Of a stretch of 64,000 nt of DNA, positions 8,549 to 16,434 are shown in pieces (position 1 is the first letter of the stretch; every line of letters begins with the position of its first letter). The notes beneath the pieces are model-generated. The model was not told the origin of the DNA. It did not search any database and worked only from the letters and a program-made list of their open reading frames with translations. The position numbers and the translations under genes are program-made. This DNA is from Kribbella sp. CA-293567 (lineage in GTDB: Bacteria; Actinomycetota; Actinomycetes; Propionibacteriales; Kribbellaceae), in NCBI RefSeq assembly GCF_027627575.1, contig NZ_CP114065.1, forward strand, positions 6,820,001-6,884,000, written 5' to 3'.

Positions 8549-9124
8549 ATGGCCTACACCCCCGATCGTCCCCCGCTGCCGGAATCCCCCGAAGAGCTCC
8601 GCGCCCGCATCCCCGGCTGGGGCGCGGACCTGGACCCGGCGGACCGGCCCGCCGTACCGAAGGAGGTCTACGACCCGCATCCGTACGGCGCGGTCTGGGA
8701 CTTCCCCGAACGCCAGCCGGAGCACTGGCCGCGTGAGCGGTCGATCGAGCACGCGTTCCTCACGCCGGTCTTCGGTACGTCGTGCCCACCCCGCGGAGTC
8801 TCGGGCGCGATCCGCAAGTTCGCCTACCGGCGCTACAGCGAAGGGCGCGCCGCCCACTGGCTGCTGCTGGTCGGCGCCGACCGGGTCGACACGCTCGGCA
8901 GCACGCTCCGGTCGTTCGCGACCCGGCACCCCGACAACCCGATCACCGAGACCGGCATCCTGGCCGAGTTCAAGCACCACGGGATCCGCTCCCGGCGCGG
9001 CCAGAAGCGCGCCGACCTGGTCCACCAGCCGCTCGATCTGGTGATCGTGAGCTGGCCGTGGATCGCCGCCGGCGTACTGGGGTTCCGTACGGTCCGGCGG
9101 CTCTCCCGGCGGGTGAAACGCTGA
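8549..9124 (+). CDS. Conserved hypothetical protein in alcohol dehydrogenase operon
   Basis: 191 aa, no domain I can name. The N-terminus is Pro-rich (about 1-60). A central block with CPPRGVSGAIRKFAYR and HWLLLLVGADRV-like residues looks conserved in other actinomycetes. A hydrophobic segment near the C-terminus (VSWPWIAAGVLGF, about 168-180) followed by a basic tail suggests a C-terminal membrane anchor, with the bulk in the cytoplasm. It begins 15 bases after the dehydrogenase stop and is probably co-transcribed. It converges on ctaD with a six-base gap. Confidence 0.68.
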   Translation: MAYTPDRPPLPESPEELRARIPGWGADLDPADRPAVPKEVYDPHPYGAVWDFPERQPEHWPRERSIEHAFLTPVFGTSCPPRGVSGAIRKFAYRRYSEGRAAHWLLLVGADRVDTLGSTLRSFATRHPDNPITETGILAEFKHHGIRSRRGQKRADLVHQPLDLVIVSWPWIAAGVLGFRTVRRLSRRVKR

Positions 9125-9130
9125 CTCAGG

Positions 9131-10882
9131 TCAGCGCGGCGAGTCGTCGTTCCGTTCGAGGTTCTCGACCCGGCCCTCGTCCTCGCCCGCGTCCAGCAGG
9201 TTGTCCCGGTCGGCTCCGCTGTCGGCGTACTCCATCTTCGCGACATCGGGATGGTGCAGGTCGAAGGCGGGGCTCTCCGACCGGATCCGCGGCAGCTTGA
9301 CGAAGTTGTGCCGTGGCGGCGGGGAGCTGGTCGCCCACTCCAGCGAGCGGCCCCAGCCCCACGGGTCGTCCACCTCGACCAGCGGCGCATTGCGCGACTT
9401 CCACACGTTGTACAGGAACGGCAAGGTGGAGATACCCAGCAGGAACGCACCCACCGACGACACCTGGTGCAGAGTGGTGAACCCCTCGTCCGCCCCGTAC
9501 GTCGCGTAGCGGCGCGGCATGCCCTCGACGCCCAGCCAGTGCTGCACCAGGAAGGTGGTGTGGAAGCCGACGAACAGCAGCCAGAAGTGCAGCTTGCCGA
9601 GCTTCTCGTCGAGCATCCGGCCGGTCATCTTCGGCCACCAGTAGTAGAAGCCCGCGAACATCGCGAACACCACCGTGCCGAACACCACGTAGTGGAAGTG
9701 CGCGACCACGAAGTACGTGTCGGACAGCTGGTAGTCCAGGGACGGCGACGCCAGGATGACGCCGGTCAGACCGCCGAACAGGAACGTGGTCAGGAAGCCG
9801 ACCGCCCACAGCATCGGGGTGTCGAACGACACCGATCCGCCCCACATGGTGCCGATCCAGTTGAAGAACTTCACGCCCGTGGGCACCGCGATGATGAACG
9901 TGGTCAGCGAGAAGAACGGCAGGTTGATGGCACCGGTGACGAACATGTGGTGCGCCCAGACCACCACGGAGTAGAGCGCGATGGCGAGGGTGGCCGCGAC
10001 CAGACCGACGTACCCGAAGACCGGCTTGCGGCTGAAGACCGGCAGGATCTCGGTGATGATGCCGAAGAACGGCAGCGCGATGATGTAGACCTCAGGATGC
10101 CCGAAGAACCAGAACAGGTGCTGCCACAGCAGTGGCCCGCCGTTCGCGGCGTCGAAGACGTGAGCCCCGAAGGCTCGATCCGCCTCCAGCATCAGCAACG
10201 CGCCGGCCAGGATCGGGAACGCGATCAGCACCAGCATCGAGGTGACCAGGATGTTCCAGGTGAAGATCGGCATCCGGAACATCGTCATCCCGGGCGCCCG
10301 CATGGTGATGATCGTGGTCACGAAGTTCACCGCGCCGAGGATCGTGCCGAGGCCGGCCAGCCACAGGCCCATGATCCACAGGTCGGCGCCGACGCCGGGT
10401 GATCGCTCCGAACTGGACAACGGCGTGTACGCCGTCCAGCCGAAGTCGGCCGCGCCCTGCGGGGTCAGGAACCCACCCGAGGCGATCAGGCCGCCGAACA
10501 GGAAGAGCCAGTAGCTGAACATGTTGAGCCGCGGGAAGGCCACGTCGGGGGCACCGATCTGGACCGGCATGATCACGTTCGCGAAGCCGACGAACAGCGG
10601 CGTCGCGAACAGCAGCAGCATGATCGTGCCGTGCATCGTGAAGAGCTGGTTGTAGACCTCCTCGTTCACGATCTGCAGCCCTGGCCCGGCCAGCTCGGCG
10701 CGGATCAGCAGCGCCATCAGACCACCGACCAGGAAGAACCCGAACGAGGTGACCAGGTAGAGGTGACCGATCACCTTGTGGTCGGTGGTGGTGAGGATGC
10801 GGACCGCCTGCGCGCCCAGCCGCCGTCGCGACGCTCTGGCGCCGGCGATCGGTTCCGGGCGCCGTTGGACTACCTCGACCAT
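9131..10882 (-). CDS. ctaD: Cytochrome c oxidase subunit I
   Basis: 583 aa haem-copper oxidase subunit I, with the twelve-helix core. Ligands and key motifs are visible: TMHGTIM (low-spin haem His), WFFGHPEVYII (CuB His and cross-linked Tyr), WAHHMF (CuB His pair) and VAHFHYVV (haem a3 and haem a His). GAGGAGG precedes the ATG at 10880-10882, so the extra seven codons upstream are not used. The C-terminal tail of about 80 residues is polar and acidic. No subunit II, III or IV gene is adjacent, so this is probably an additional copy that uses subunits encoded elsewhere. The ctaG-type gene at 2811 may assist its assembly. Confidence 0.95.
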   Translation of the reverse strand: MVEVVQRRPEPIAGARASRRRLGAQAVRILTTTDHKVIGHLYLVTSFGFFLVGGLMALLIRAELAGPGLQIVNEEVYNQLFTMHGTIMLLLFATPLFVGFANVIMPVQIGAPDVAFPRLNMFSYWLFLFGGLIASGGFLTPQGAADFGWTAYTPLSSSERSPGVGADLWIMGLWLAGLGTILGAVNFVTTIITMRAPGMTMFRMPIFTWNILVTSMLVLIAFPILAGALLMLEADRAFGAHVFDAANGGPLLWQHLFWFFGHPEVYIIALPFFGIITEILPVFSRKPVFGYVGLVAATLAIALYSVVVWAHHMFVTGAINLPFFSLTTFIIAVPTGVKFFNWIGTMWGGSVSFDTPMLWAVGFLTTFLFGGLTGVILASPSLDYQLSDTYFVVAHFHYVVFGTVVFAMFAGFYYWWPKMTGRMLDEKLGKLHFWLLFVGFHTTFLVQHWLGVEGMPRRYATYGADEGFTTLHQVSSVGAFLLGISTLPFLYNVWKSRNAPLVEVDDPWGWGRSLEWATSSPPPRHNFVKLPRIRSESPAFDLHHPDVAKMEYADSGADRDNLLDAGEDEGRVENLERNDDSPR

Positions 10883-10954
10883 CTGGGGCCTCCTCCTCGG
10901 CACAAGACGCGGTTGAGGACGCCGGTACCCCGGTGGCGGCGCTGTACGCCTAGT

Positions 10955-11857
10955 TCAGCCGACCTGTTCGGCCGATTCCGCGCCGAGTACGTCGCGCGCT
11001 CGGGTTGCGCCTGCGGGGTGCGCTGCCGGACGGCTGACCGGCACGGCTGCGGCGACCGTGTTGGCGGTGATGATCGTGGCGACGGCCAGCCACTCGATCG
11101 GGCCCAGGGTCTGGTGCAGGACGGCCCAGCCGACCAGTACCGCGAGGAGCGGGTTGACGCTCATGAAGAGGCCGTAGAAGCCGGTCGGTACTCGGCGGAG
11201 GGCGATGAGGTCCACCAGGAACGGGACGGCGGAGGAGAGTACGCCGGCGACGACCGCGTAGGCGACGTACTGGAGGGTCGGCTTGTGGTGCAGGAGCATC
11301 AGCACGCCGATGGGGAGATAGACGATCGCTGAGACTGTCGAGGCGGCCGCGGCGCCCTGGGCGGAAGGCAGGCGGTTGCCCAGGGTGCGATTGAGCAGGA
11401 TGTAGCAGGCCCAGCAGGCGGCCGCGACCAGACCGAGGGCGATGCCGAAGTAGTCGGTGGTGGGCTGCGGCCGCATCAGTACTACGACCGCGGCGCCGGC
11501 CGCCAAGGCGCAGTACAGGTCGAGGCGGCGGCGTGATGCAGCGAGGGCGACCGCCAGTGGGCCGAGGAATTCGAGGGTCACGGCGAGCCCCAGGCCGATG
11601 CGGTCGATCGCCGTGTAGAGGGTCAGGTTCATGATCGCGTAGACCGCGGCGAGAGCGAGGACGGGCTCCCACTCGCGGCGGGTGAAGGTGCGGAAGCGTG
11701 GGCGGGTGATGCCCACCAGGAGGATCGCGGCGACCCACTGCCGGACGGCGACGACGCCGGCTGGTCCCAGCGCCGGGAAGGCCAGCGCGCCGGTCGCGGC
11801 GCCGACCTGGTTGGAGAGCGCACTTCCCAGCATCATCAGCACACCCTTGGCTCTCAT
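10955..11857 (-). CDS. EamA/RhtA-type transporter
   Basis: About 300 aa with ten predicted hydrophobic helices in two EamA repeats, of the drug/metabolite transporter superfamily. It resembles the RhtA threonine/homoserine exporters (TLEFLGPLAVALAASRRR, NRTLGNRLPSAQG). It probably exports amino acids or related small molecules from the cytoplasm. I take the ATG at 11855-11857; an alternative start lies at 11884. Neither has a strong ribosome-binding site. The gene is divergent from the LysR gene, which is its likely regulator, across a region with a perfect palindrome. Confidence 0.82.
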   Translation of the reverse strand: MRAKGVLMMLGSALSNQVGAATGALAFPALGPAGVVAVRQWVAAILLVGITRPRFRTFTRREWEPVLALAAVYAIMNLTLYTAIDRIGLGLAVTLEFLGPLAVALAASRRRLDLYCALAAGAAVVVLMRPQPTTDYFGIALGLVAAACWACYILLNRTLGNRLPSAQGAAAASTVSAIVYLPIGVLMLLHHKPTLQYVAYAVVAGVLSSAVPFLVDLIALRRVPTGFYGLFMSVNPLLAVLVGWAVLHQTLGPIEWLAVATIITANTVAAAVPVSRPAAHPAGATRARDVLGAESAEQVG

Positions 11858-11911
11858 AGCTGCAGGGTGTGCCTGCCGCAGCAATACGCAAAATGCATCC
11901 TTCAGCTACCT

Positions 11912-11926
11912 ATACGCTCAGCGTAT
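11912..11926. promoter_or_regulatory. Perfect 7-1-7 palindrome, candidate LysR operator
   Basis: ATACGCT-C-AGCGTAT is perfectly symmetric and contains the T-N11-A layout of LysR-type boxes. It lies between the divergent EamA and LysR genes. Its last two bases are the first two of the proposed LysR start codon at 11925. Binding there would repress the regulator itself and could activate the exporter. Function is inferred. Confidence 0.6.
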
Positions 11927-12776
11927 GGATGTGGAGCTCCGGCAACTCAGGGTCCTGGTGGCGATCGTCGACGCCGGGAGTTTCACCGACGCGGCGCTCG
12001 ACCTCGGCGTCTCCCAGGCGGCCGTCTCGCGGACGCTGGCAGCGCTGGAGCAGATCCTGAAGGTCCGGCTGCTGCATCGGACCAGCCGCACGATCGCGCT
12101 CACGCCAACCGGCGCTCAGCTCGTCTCCCGGGCTCGCCGGCTGCTGGCCGAGATGGACGACCTGGTGCGTGAGGCGACGTCAGGTCACGCCCGGCTCCGC
12201 CTCGGCCATGCCTGGTCGGCGCTCGGCCGTCACACCGCCACCTTCCAGCGCCGCTGGGCCGAACTGCACCCCAACGTCGACCTGCTGCTGGTCCGCACCA
12301 ACACCGCGAGCGGCGGTCTGGCCGAGGGCGCGTGCGATCTCGCCATCGTCCGGACGCCGCCCGACGAGAAGCACTTCGCCGTCACCGAGGTCGGGCTCGA
12401 ACGCCGGGTGATCGCGCTGGCCGCCGACGATCCGTGGGCCCGCCGGCGCTCGATCAGGCTCGACGAGGTCCGCGACCGCACGGTGATGTCCGACCGCCGC
12501 ACCGGTACGACGACCGCCGACCTCTGGCCGTCCGGCGACCAGCCGCGGCTGGAGGACACCGGGGACGTGGACGACTGGCTGGCCCGGATCGCGGCCGGTG
12601 GCGTCGTCGGGATCACCCCGGAGAGCACCGCCACGCAGTACGGGCGGGCGGGGGTGGTCTTCCGTCCACTACGCGACGCGCCACCGGTCGCGGTACGGGT
12701 GATCTGGCCGCGCCACGACCCCCATCCGGCGACCCAGCACGCCGTCGCGCTGATCGCCGAGGCCTACCAGGGTTAG
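11925..12776 (+). CDS. LysR family transcriptional regulator
   Basis: 283 aa. An N-terminal winged helix-turn-helix (about residues 3-62, with DAALDLGVSQAAVSRTLAALE) is followed by a LysR substrate-binding domain (about 85-280). The start follows the family pattern MDVELRQLRVLVAI. No Shine-Dalgarno sequence is seen, so the mRNA may be leaderless. It is divergent from the EamA exporter and probably controls it in response to the exported ligand. The last four bases overlap the converging carbonic-anhydrase-like gene. The ligand is unknown. Confidence 0.9.
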   Translation: MDVELRQLRVLVAIVDAGSFTDAALDLGVSQAAVSRTLAALEQILKVRLLHRTSRTIALTPTGAQLVSRARRLLAEMDDLVREATSGHARLRLGHAWSALGRHTATFQRRWAELHPNVDLLLVRTNTASGGLAEGACDLAIVRTPPDEKHFAVTEVGLERRVIALAADDPWARRRSIRLDEVRDRTVMSDRRTGTTTADLWPSGDQPRLEDTGDVDDWLARIAAGGVVGITPESTATQYGRAGVVFRPLRDAPPVAVRVIWPRHDPHPATQHAVALIAEAYQG

Positions 12777-13294
12777 CCGACCTGCTCGACGGAGGCTGCG
12801 TGCCGGCGGGCGAGCTCGCGATAGATCGCCGCGTTGTGGTCGACGAACAGCTTCGCGTTGCCGTCGAGCGGAATGATCTTCTTGGCCGGGCTGCCCAGAG
12901 CCACCGACTCTTCCGGGACGACCGAGCCCGGCGTCACCGTCGCGCCGGCGGCGATCAGGGTGCGGGCACCGATCACGGCGCCGTCGAGCACGATCGCGCC
13001 GTTGCCGATCAGCGCCTGTTCGCCGACCGTGCAGTCGTGGACCAGGCACTGGTGCCCGACCGTCGCGTTCCGGCCCACCTCGCAGACCCCGGTGTTGACA
13101 TGGATGACCGAGTTGTCCTGGATGTTGGCGCCCTCGCGGATGATCACCCGGCCGAGATCGGCGCGGATCACCACGCCGTACCAGATCGACGCGTCCTTCT
13201 CGACGACCACGTCACCCACCAGAGTGGCGGTCGGCGCGATCCAGGCTTCCGGGTGCACGGTCGGGCTGACGCCCTCGAACGAAAACAGCGGCAT
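12773..13294 (-). CDS. Gamma carbonic anhydrase-like hexapeptide protein
   Basis: 173 aa left-handed beta-helix protein of the gamma carbonic anhydrase/YrdA family. Hexapeptide repeats run through about residues 15-135. The zinc-ligand-type histidines are visible in SVIHVN, TVGHQCLVHDC. It may hydrate carbon dioxide or act as an acyl-carrier-like scaffold; many family members have no proven activity. The ATG is at 13292-13294. It sits ten bases downstream of the MFS gene's stop on the same strand, so it may be the last gene of the GH1-MFS transcript. Confidence 0.88.
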   Translation of the reverse strand: MPLFSFEGVSPTVHPEAWIAPTATLVGDVVVEKDASIWYGVVIRADLGRVIIREGANIQDNSVIHVNTGVCEVGRNATVGHQCLVHDCTVGEQALIGNGAIVLDGAVIGARTLIAAGATVTPGSVVPEESVALGSPAKKIIPLDGNAKLFVDHNAAIYRELARRHAASVEQVG

Positions 13295-13304
13295 GGTCAG
13301 CAGA

Positions 13305-14528
13305 CTAGGCGACGGATCTCACTTTGTTCACCAGTACTGCGCCCGCGAGGGTGATCGCCGCGGCCAGCGCGTAGAGCACCGGGTAGCCGCCGAACAGCTT
13401 GACCACCGGGGCGGCGATGGCCGGAGCGATCACCTGTGGCAGCGAGTTGGCGATGTTGATGACACCGAGGTCCTTCGCCCGGTCGCGGGCACTCGGCAAG
13501 ACCTCGGTGAGCAGGGCGAAGTCGACGGACAGGTAGACCCCGAAGCCGATGCCGAGGATCACGGCGCCGATGACGGCCGCGGTCCAGGTCGGCCGGACCG
13601 CCAGCACGAGGGCGCCACCCGCCATCACCACCCCGGCCCAGGTGACGAACACCTTCCGCCGGCCGAGCCGGTCGGACCAACTACCCGACGAGACCGCCGT
13701 CAGGATCACGCACAGGCTGTAGATCGCAGTGAGAATCAGTACGCCGGTGCCGGGATCGCCGTACTCCACCGCGTCCTGCAGGTAGAAGAAGAGATAAAGC
13801 GTACCCAGCCCGTTGCCGAGGTTGAGCAGGAAGCGGGTCAGCCAGGCCCAGCCGAAGTCCGGGTACCGCCGGGGGCTCACCCAGAAGCTCTTCACGAACT
13901 CCTGCCAGACCAGCGGAGGCTTCTCCGGCAGGCGCTGGTCACCGCTCTTCAAGACGTACGGGACGACCGAAAGCAGGAGAAAGCCGGCGCACGCGATGTA
14001 GCCGAAGCCCACGCCTCCAACCAGCGTGGCCAGCCCTACGCCGACCAGGGCGCCCAGTGTCTGAGCCAGCGCGACCCAGCCACCGACAACCCCGCGCTGC
14101 AGCTTGGGCACCCGATCCGGCACCGCGGCCGTGATTGCCGCCAGCAACGCGTTGCAGAACAGTTGCACCAGGCACCAACCGACCACCATCACCGCGACGG
14201 CAGAGGCGCCGGACAGCACCAGCAAGCCGGCCGCCCCACCCAGCGCGCCGCCGAGCACCCAGGGCACTCGCCGGCCGAACCGGGACGCGGTCCGGTCGGA
14301 CACGGCACCCGCCACCGGATTGGCGACGACCGAGACCGCTGCACCGATCCCGGTCACCAGCCCGAAGACGAACTCCTTGTTGTCCGCCGCGACCGCCTCC
14401 GACTGCTTGGCCAGCAACACCTGGATCGGCCCGAGGAAGGCAGCGAACACCCCGACGTTGGCCAGTACGACGGCAGCGGTCCATCGTCCCCTGACCAGAA
14501 CCGTCGGCTCGGCGAGCGCGAGGCTCAT
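13305..14528 (-). CDS. MFS transporter coupled to beta-glucosidase
   Basis: 407 aa with twelve hydrophobic helices and MFS signatures (SDRTASRFGRRVPWV after helix 2, and SDRLGRRKVF in the second half). Its ATG overlaps the stop of the GH1 gene as ATGA, so translation is coupled. The pairing suggests uptake of a beta-glucoside or oligosaccharide that the glucosidase then splits, by analogy with sugar:cation symporter and GH1 pairs. Direction of transport and substrate are inferred. Confidence 0.85.
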   Translation of the reverse strand: MSLALAEPTVLVRGRWTAAVVLANVGVFAAFLGPIQVLLAKQSEAVAADNKEFVFGLVTGIGAAVSVVANPVAGAVSDRTASRFGRRVPWVLGGALGGAAGLLVLSGASAVAVMVVGWCLVQLFCNALLAAITAAVPDRVPKLQRGVVGGWVALAQTLGALVGVGLATLVGGVGFGYIACAGFLLLSVVPYVLKSGDQRLPEKPPLVWQEFVKSFWVSPRRYPDFGWAWLTRFLLNLGNGLGTLYLFFYLQDAVEYGDPGTGVLILTAIYSLCVILTAVSSGSWSDRLGRRKVFVTWAGVVMAGGALVLAVRPTWTAAVIGAVILGIGFGVYLSVDFALLTEVLPSARDRAKDLGVINIANSLPQVIAPAIAAPVVKLFGGYPVLYALAAAITLAGAVLVNKVRSVA

Positions 14529-15889
14529 GGGCGGTGACGGGCGATCAGGTCGCGGTACCAGTGGTACGACGCCTTGGGAGTGCGTTCGAGCGTCTCGTAG
14601 TCGACGTGGATCAGCCCGAAGCGCTGGCTGTAGCCGACCGACCATTCGAAGTTGTCGAGCAGGGACCACTGGAAGTAGCCGCGGACGTCGACCCCGTCGT
14701 CGATCGCGGACTTCAGCGAGTGCAGGTAGCTGTCCAGGTAGTCGATCCGGCGCTGGTCGGCGACCACACCGTCGACCGGTTCGTCGTTGATCGCGCAGCC
14801 GTTCTCGGTGATGTAGATCGGCGGCAACCGGTCGCCGTAGCGGTTCTTGAAGGTGCGAAGGATCTCCCCGAAGGCCTCCGGCACGATGGGCCAGCCGAAG
14901 TCGGTCTTGGCATACCCCTCCAGAGCGCGCGGCTCGAACGGAAGCCCGGCCGGGATCGGGATGCCATCCGTCGCGGCCGTGTCGGGGTTACCGGTCGGCG
15001 CTCCGACCCGCGCCGGCGCGTAGTGGTTGAGACCGAACCAGTCGATCGGGGTGGAGATGATCTCCAGGTCCTCCGCGACCGGGCCGGGCATCCCGTCCCC
15101 GATCCCTGCCGGGTACTCCCCCAGCAGGATCGGGTCGGAGAACATCCAGTTGATCAGGTTGTCGTACAGCCCCGCCGCCTCGACGTCCTCGGCGCTGTCA
15201 CTGGCCGGCCAGGTCGGCGCGTGGTTCGACGCGATCCCGATGTTCGACGCGCCACCGGCCCGCAACGCCTGGACTGCGCGCCCGTGGGCCAGTAACTGGT
15301 GATGCGCCACCGGCAGCGCCTCGAAGCTGAGCTGTTTGCCCGGCGCGTGCCCGCCGACCGCGTAGCCGATCAGGGTGAGCACCATCGGCTCGTTGATCGT
15401 CATCCACAGCGGCACCCGGTCGGCGAACCGCTCGGCCAGGATCGTCGCGTAGTCGGCGAACCGGTCCGCGATGTCCCGGTTCAGCCAGCCGCCCTCGTCC
15501 TCCAGCTCCTGCGGGGTGTCCCAGTGGAACAGCGTCGGCGCGGGTTTGATGCCGGCGGCAAGCAGTTCGTCGATCAGCCGGTCGTAGAAGTCCAGGCCGG
15601 CGCCGTTGCCGAGCCCCTTGCCGCCCGGCTGCACCCGGGGCCAGGAGAAGGAGAAGCGGTAGACGTCGACCCCGAGCCGTTGCATCAGCGCGACGTCCTC
15701 GGCGTACCGGTGGAAGTGGTCGCACGCGACCGCCCCGGTGTCGCCGTTCAGGATCCGGCCCGGCTCGGCGCAGAAGGTGTCCCAGGTCGAGGGGCCGCGA
15801 CCGGCTTCGGTCACCGCCCCCTCGATCTGGTACGCCGAGGTCGACACACCCCAGACGAAGTCGGGGCCGAAGGCAAGCTCAGCTGTCAT
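14525..15889 (-). CDS. GH1 beta-glucosidase
   Basis: 454 aa family 1 glycoside hydrolase, cytoplasmic (no signal peptide). The retaining catalytic pair is visible: acid/base Glu167 in TINEP and nucleophile Glu362 in ITENG. The N-terminal signature (FVWGVSTSAYQIEGA) and C-terminal WSLLDNFEW are typical of bacterial beta-glucosidases. I chose the ATG at 15887-15889, with GAGG six bases upstream; an ATG two codons earlier is possible. The start lies inside the 3' end of the YbjQ-type gene, and the stop overlaps the MFS start, so the three genes form a compact unit. The exact aglycone specificity cannot be seen. Confidence 0.93.
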   Translation of the reverse strand: MTAELAFGPDFVWGVSTSAYQIEGAVTEAGRGPSTWDTFCAEPGRILNGDTGAVACDHFHRYAEDVALMQRLGVDVYRFSFSWPRVQPGGKGLGNGAGLDFYDRLIDELLAAGIKPAPTLFHWDTPQELEDEGGWLNRDIADRFADYATILAERFADRVPLWMTINEPMVLTLIGYAVGGHAPGKQLSFEALPVAHHQLLAHGRAVQALRAGGASNIGIASNHAPTWPASDSAEDVEAAGLYDNLINWMFSDPILLGEYPAGIGDGMPGPVAEDLEIISTPIDWFGLNHYAPARVGAPTGNPDTAATDGIPIPAGLPFEPRALEGYAKTDFGWPIVPEAFGEILRTFKNRYGDRLPPIYITENGCAINDEPVDGVVADQRRIDYLDSYLHSLKSAIDDGVDVRGYFQWSLLDNFEWSVGYSQRFGLIHVDYETLERTPKASYHWYRDLIARHRP

Positions 15890-16427
15890 TGGCATCCTCA
15901 GGTTTCGGGGCAGGCATGTCCTGCACCTTCGGCTGCTGCACCGGCCGGACGATGACGGCCGTCCCGTAGGCCGCCACCTCACTCATCGTCTGGGCGATCT
16001 CGTTGCAGTCGAACCGCATCGCCAGGATCGCGTTCGCGCCCATCTGCTGCGCCATCTGGCACATCCGCATCACCGCGACGTGCCGCGACTCGGCCAGCAT
16101 CTGGGTGTACTCCGGCACCTCGCCGCCACCCAGCGACCGGAAGCTGGCGGTGAAGTTCGAGCCGAAGTCGCGGCTCCGCACGGTCAGCCCGAAGACCTCC
16201 CCGAACACCTTCTCCGCGGTGTACCCGGGCAGGTCGTTCATGGTCGAGACCAGCACCGGGTACGGCGAACCCTGCGGAGCCACCCGCGGCTGGTTGTACT
16301 GCTGCGGCGGCTGGTGATGATGCTGCTGCGGCGGTCCCTGCTGGTACCCGGGCGGCGGCCCTTGCTGGTACCCCGGCTGCTGCGGCGGGTAGGGCTGGTT
16401 CGGGTTGGGGGGAAAGTACTGGTTCAT
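15879..16427 (-). CDS. YbjQ/UPF0145-type protein with Pro/Gln-rich N-terminus
   Basis: 182 aa. The C-terminal two thirds (about residues 60-170) match the YbjQ family (heavy-metal-binding domain, PF01906): MNDLPGYTAEKVFGEVFGLTVRS, and ANAILAMRFDCNEI near the end. The N-terminal 55 residues are a low-complexity Pro/Gln/Tyr/His stretch with a repeated GYQQGPP. Function is unknown. The ATG at 16425-16427 lies seven bases after the stop of the acylase gene and has no clear ribosome-binding site, so it may depend on readthrough of ribosomes from upstream. Confidence 0.78.
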   Translation of the reverse strand: MNQYFPPNPNQPYPPQQPGYQQGPPPGYQQGPPQQHHHQPPQQYNQPRVAPQGSPYPVLVSTMNDLPGYTAEKVFGEVFGLTVRSRDFGSNFTASFRSLGGGEVPEYTQMLAESRHVAVMRMCQMAQQMGANAILAMRFDCNEIAQTMSEVAAYGTAVIVRPVQQPKVQDMPAPKPEDANDS

Positions 16428-16434
16428 GGCGTAA

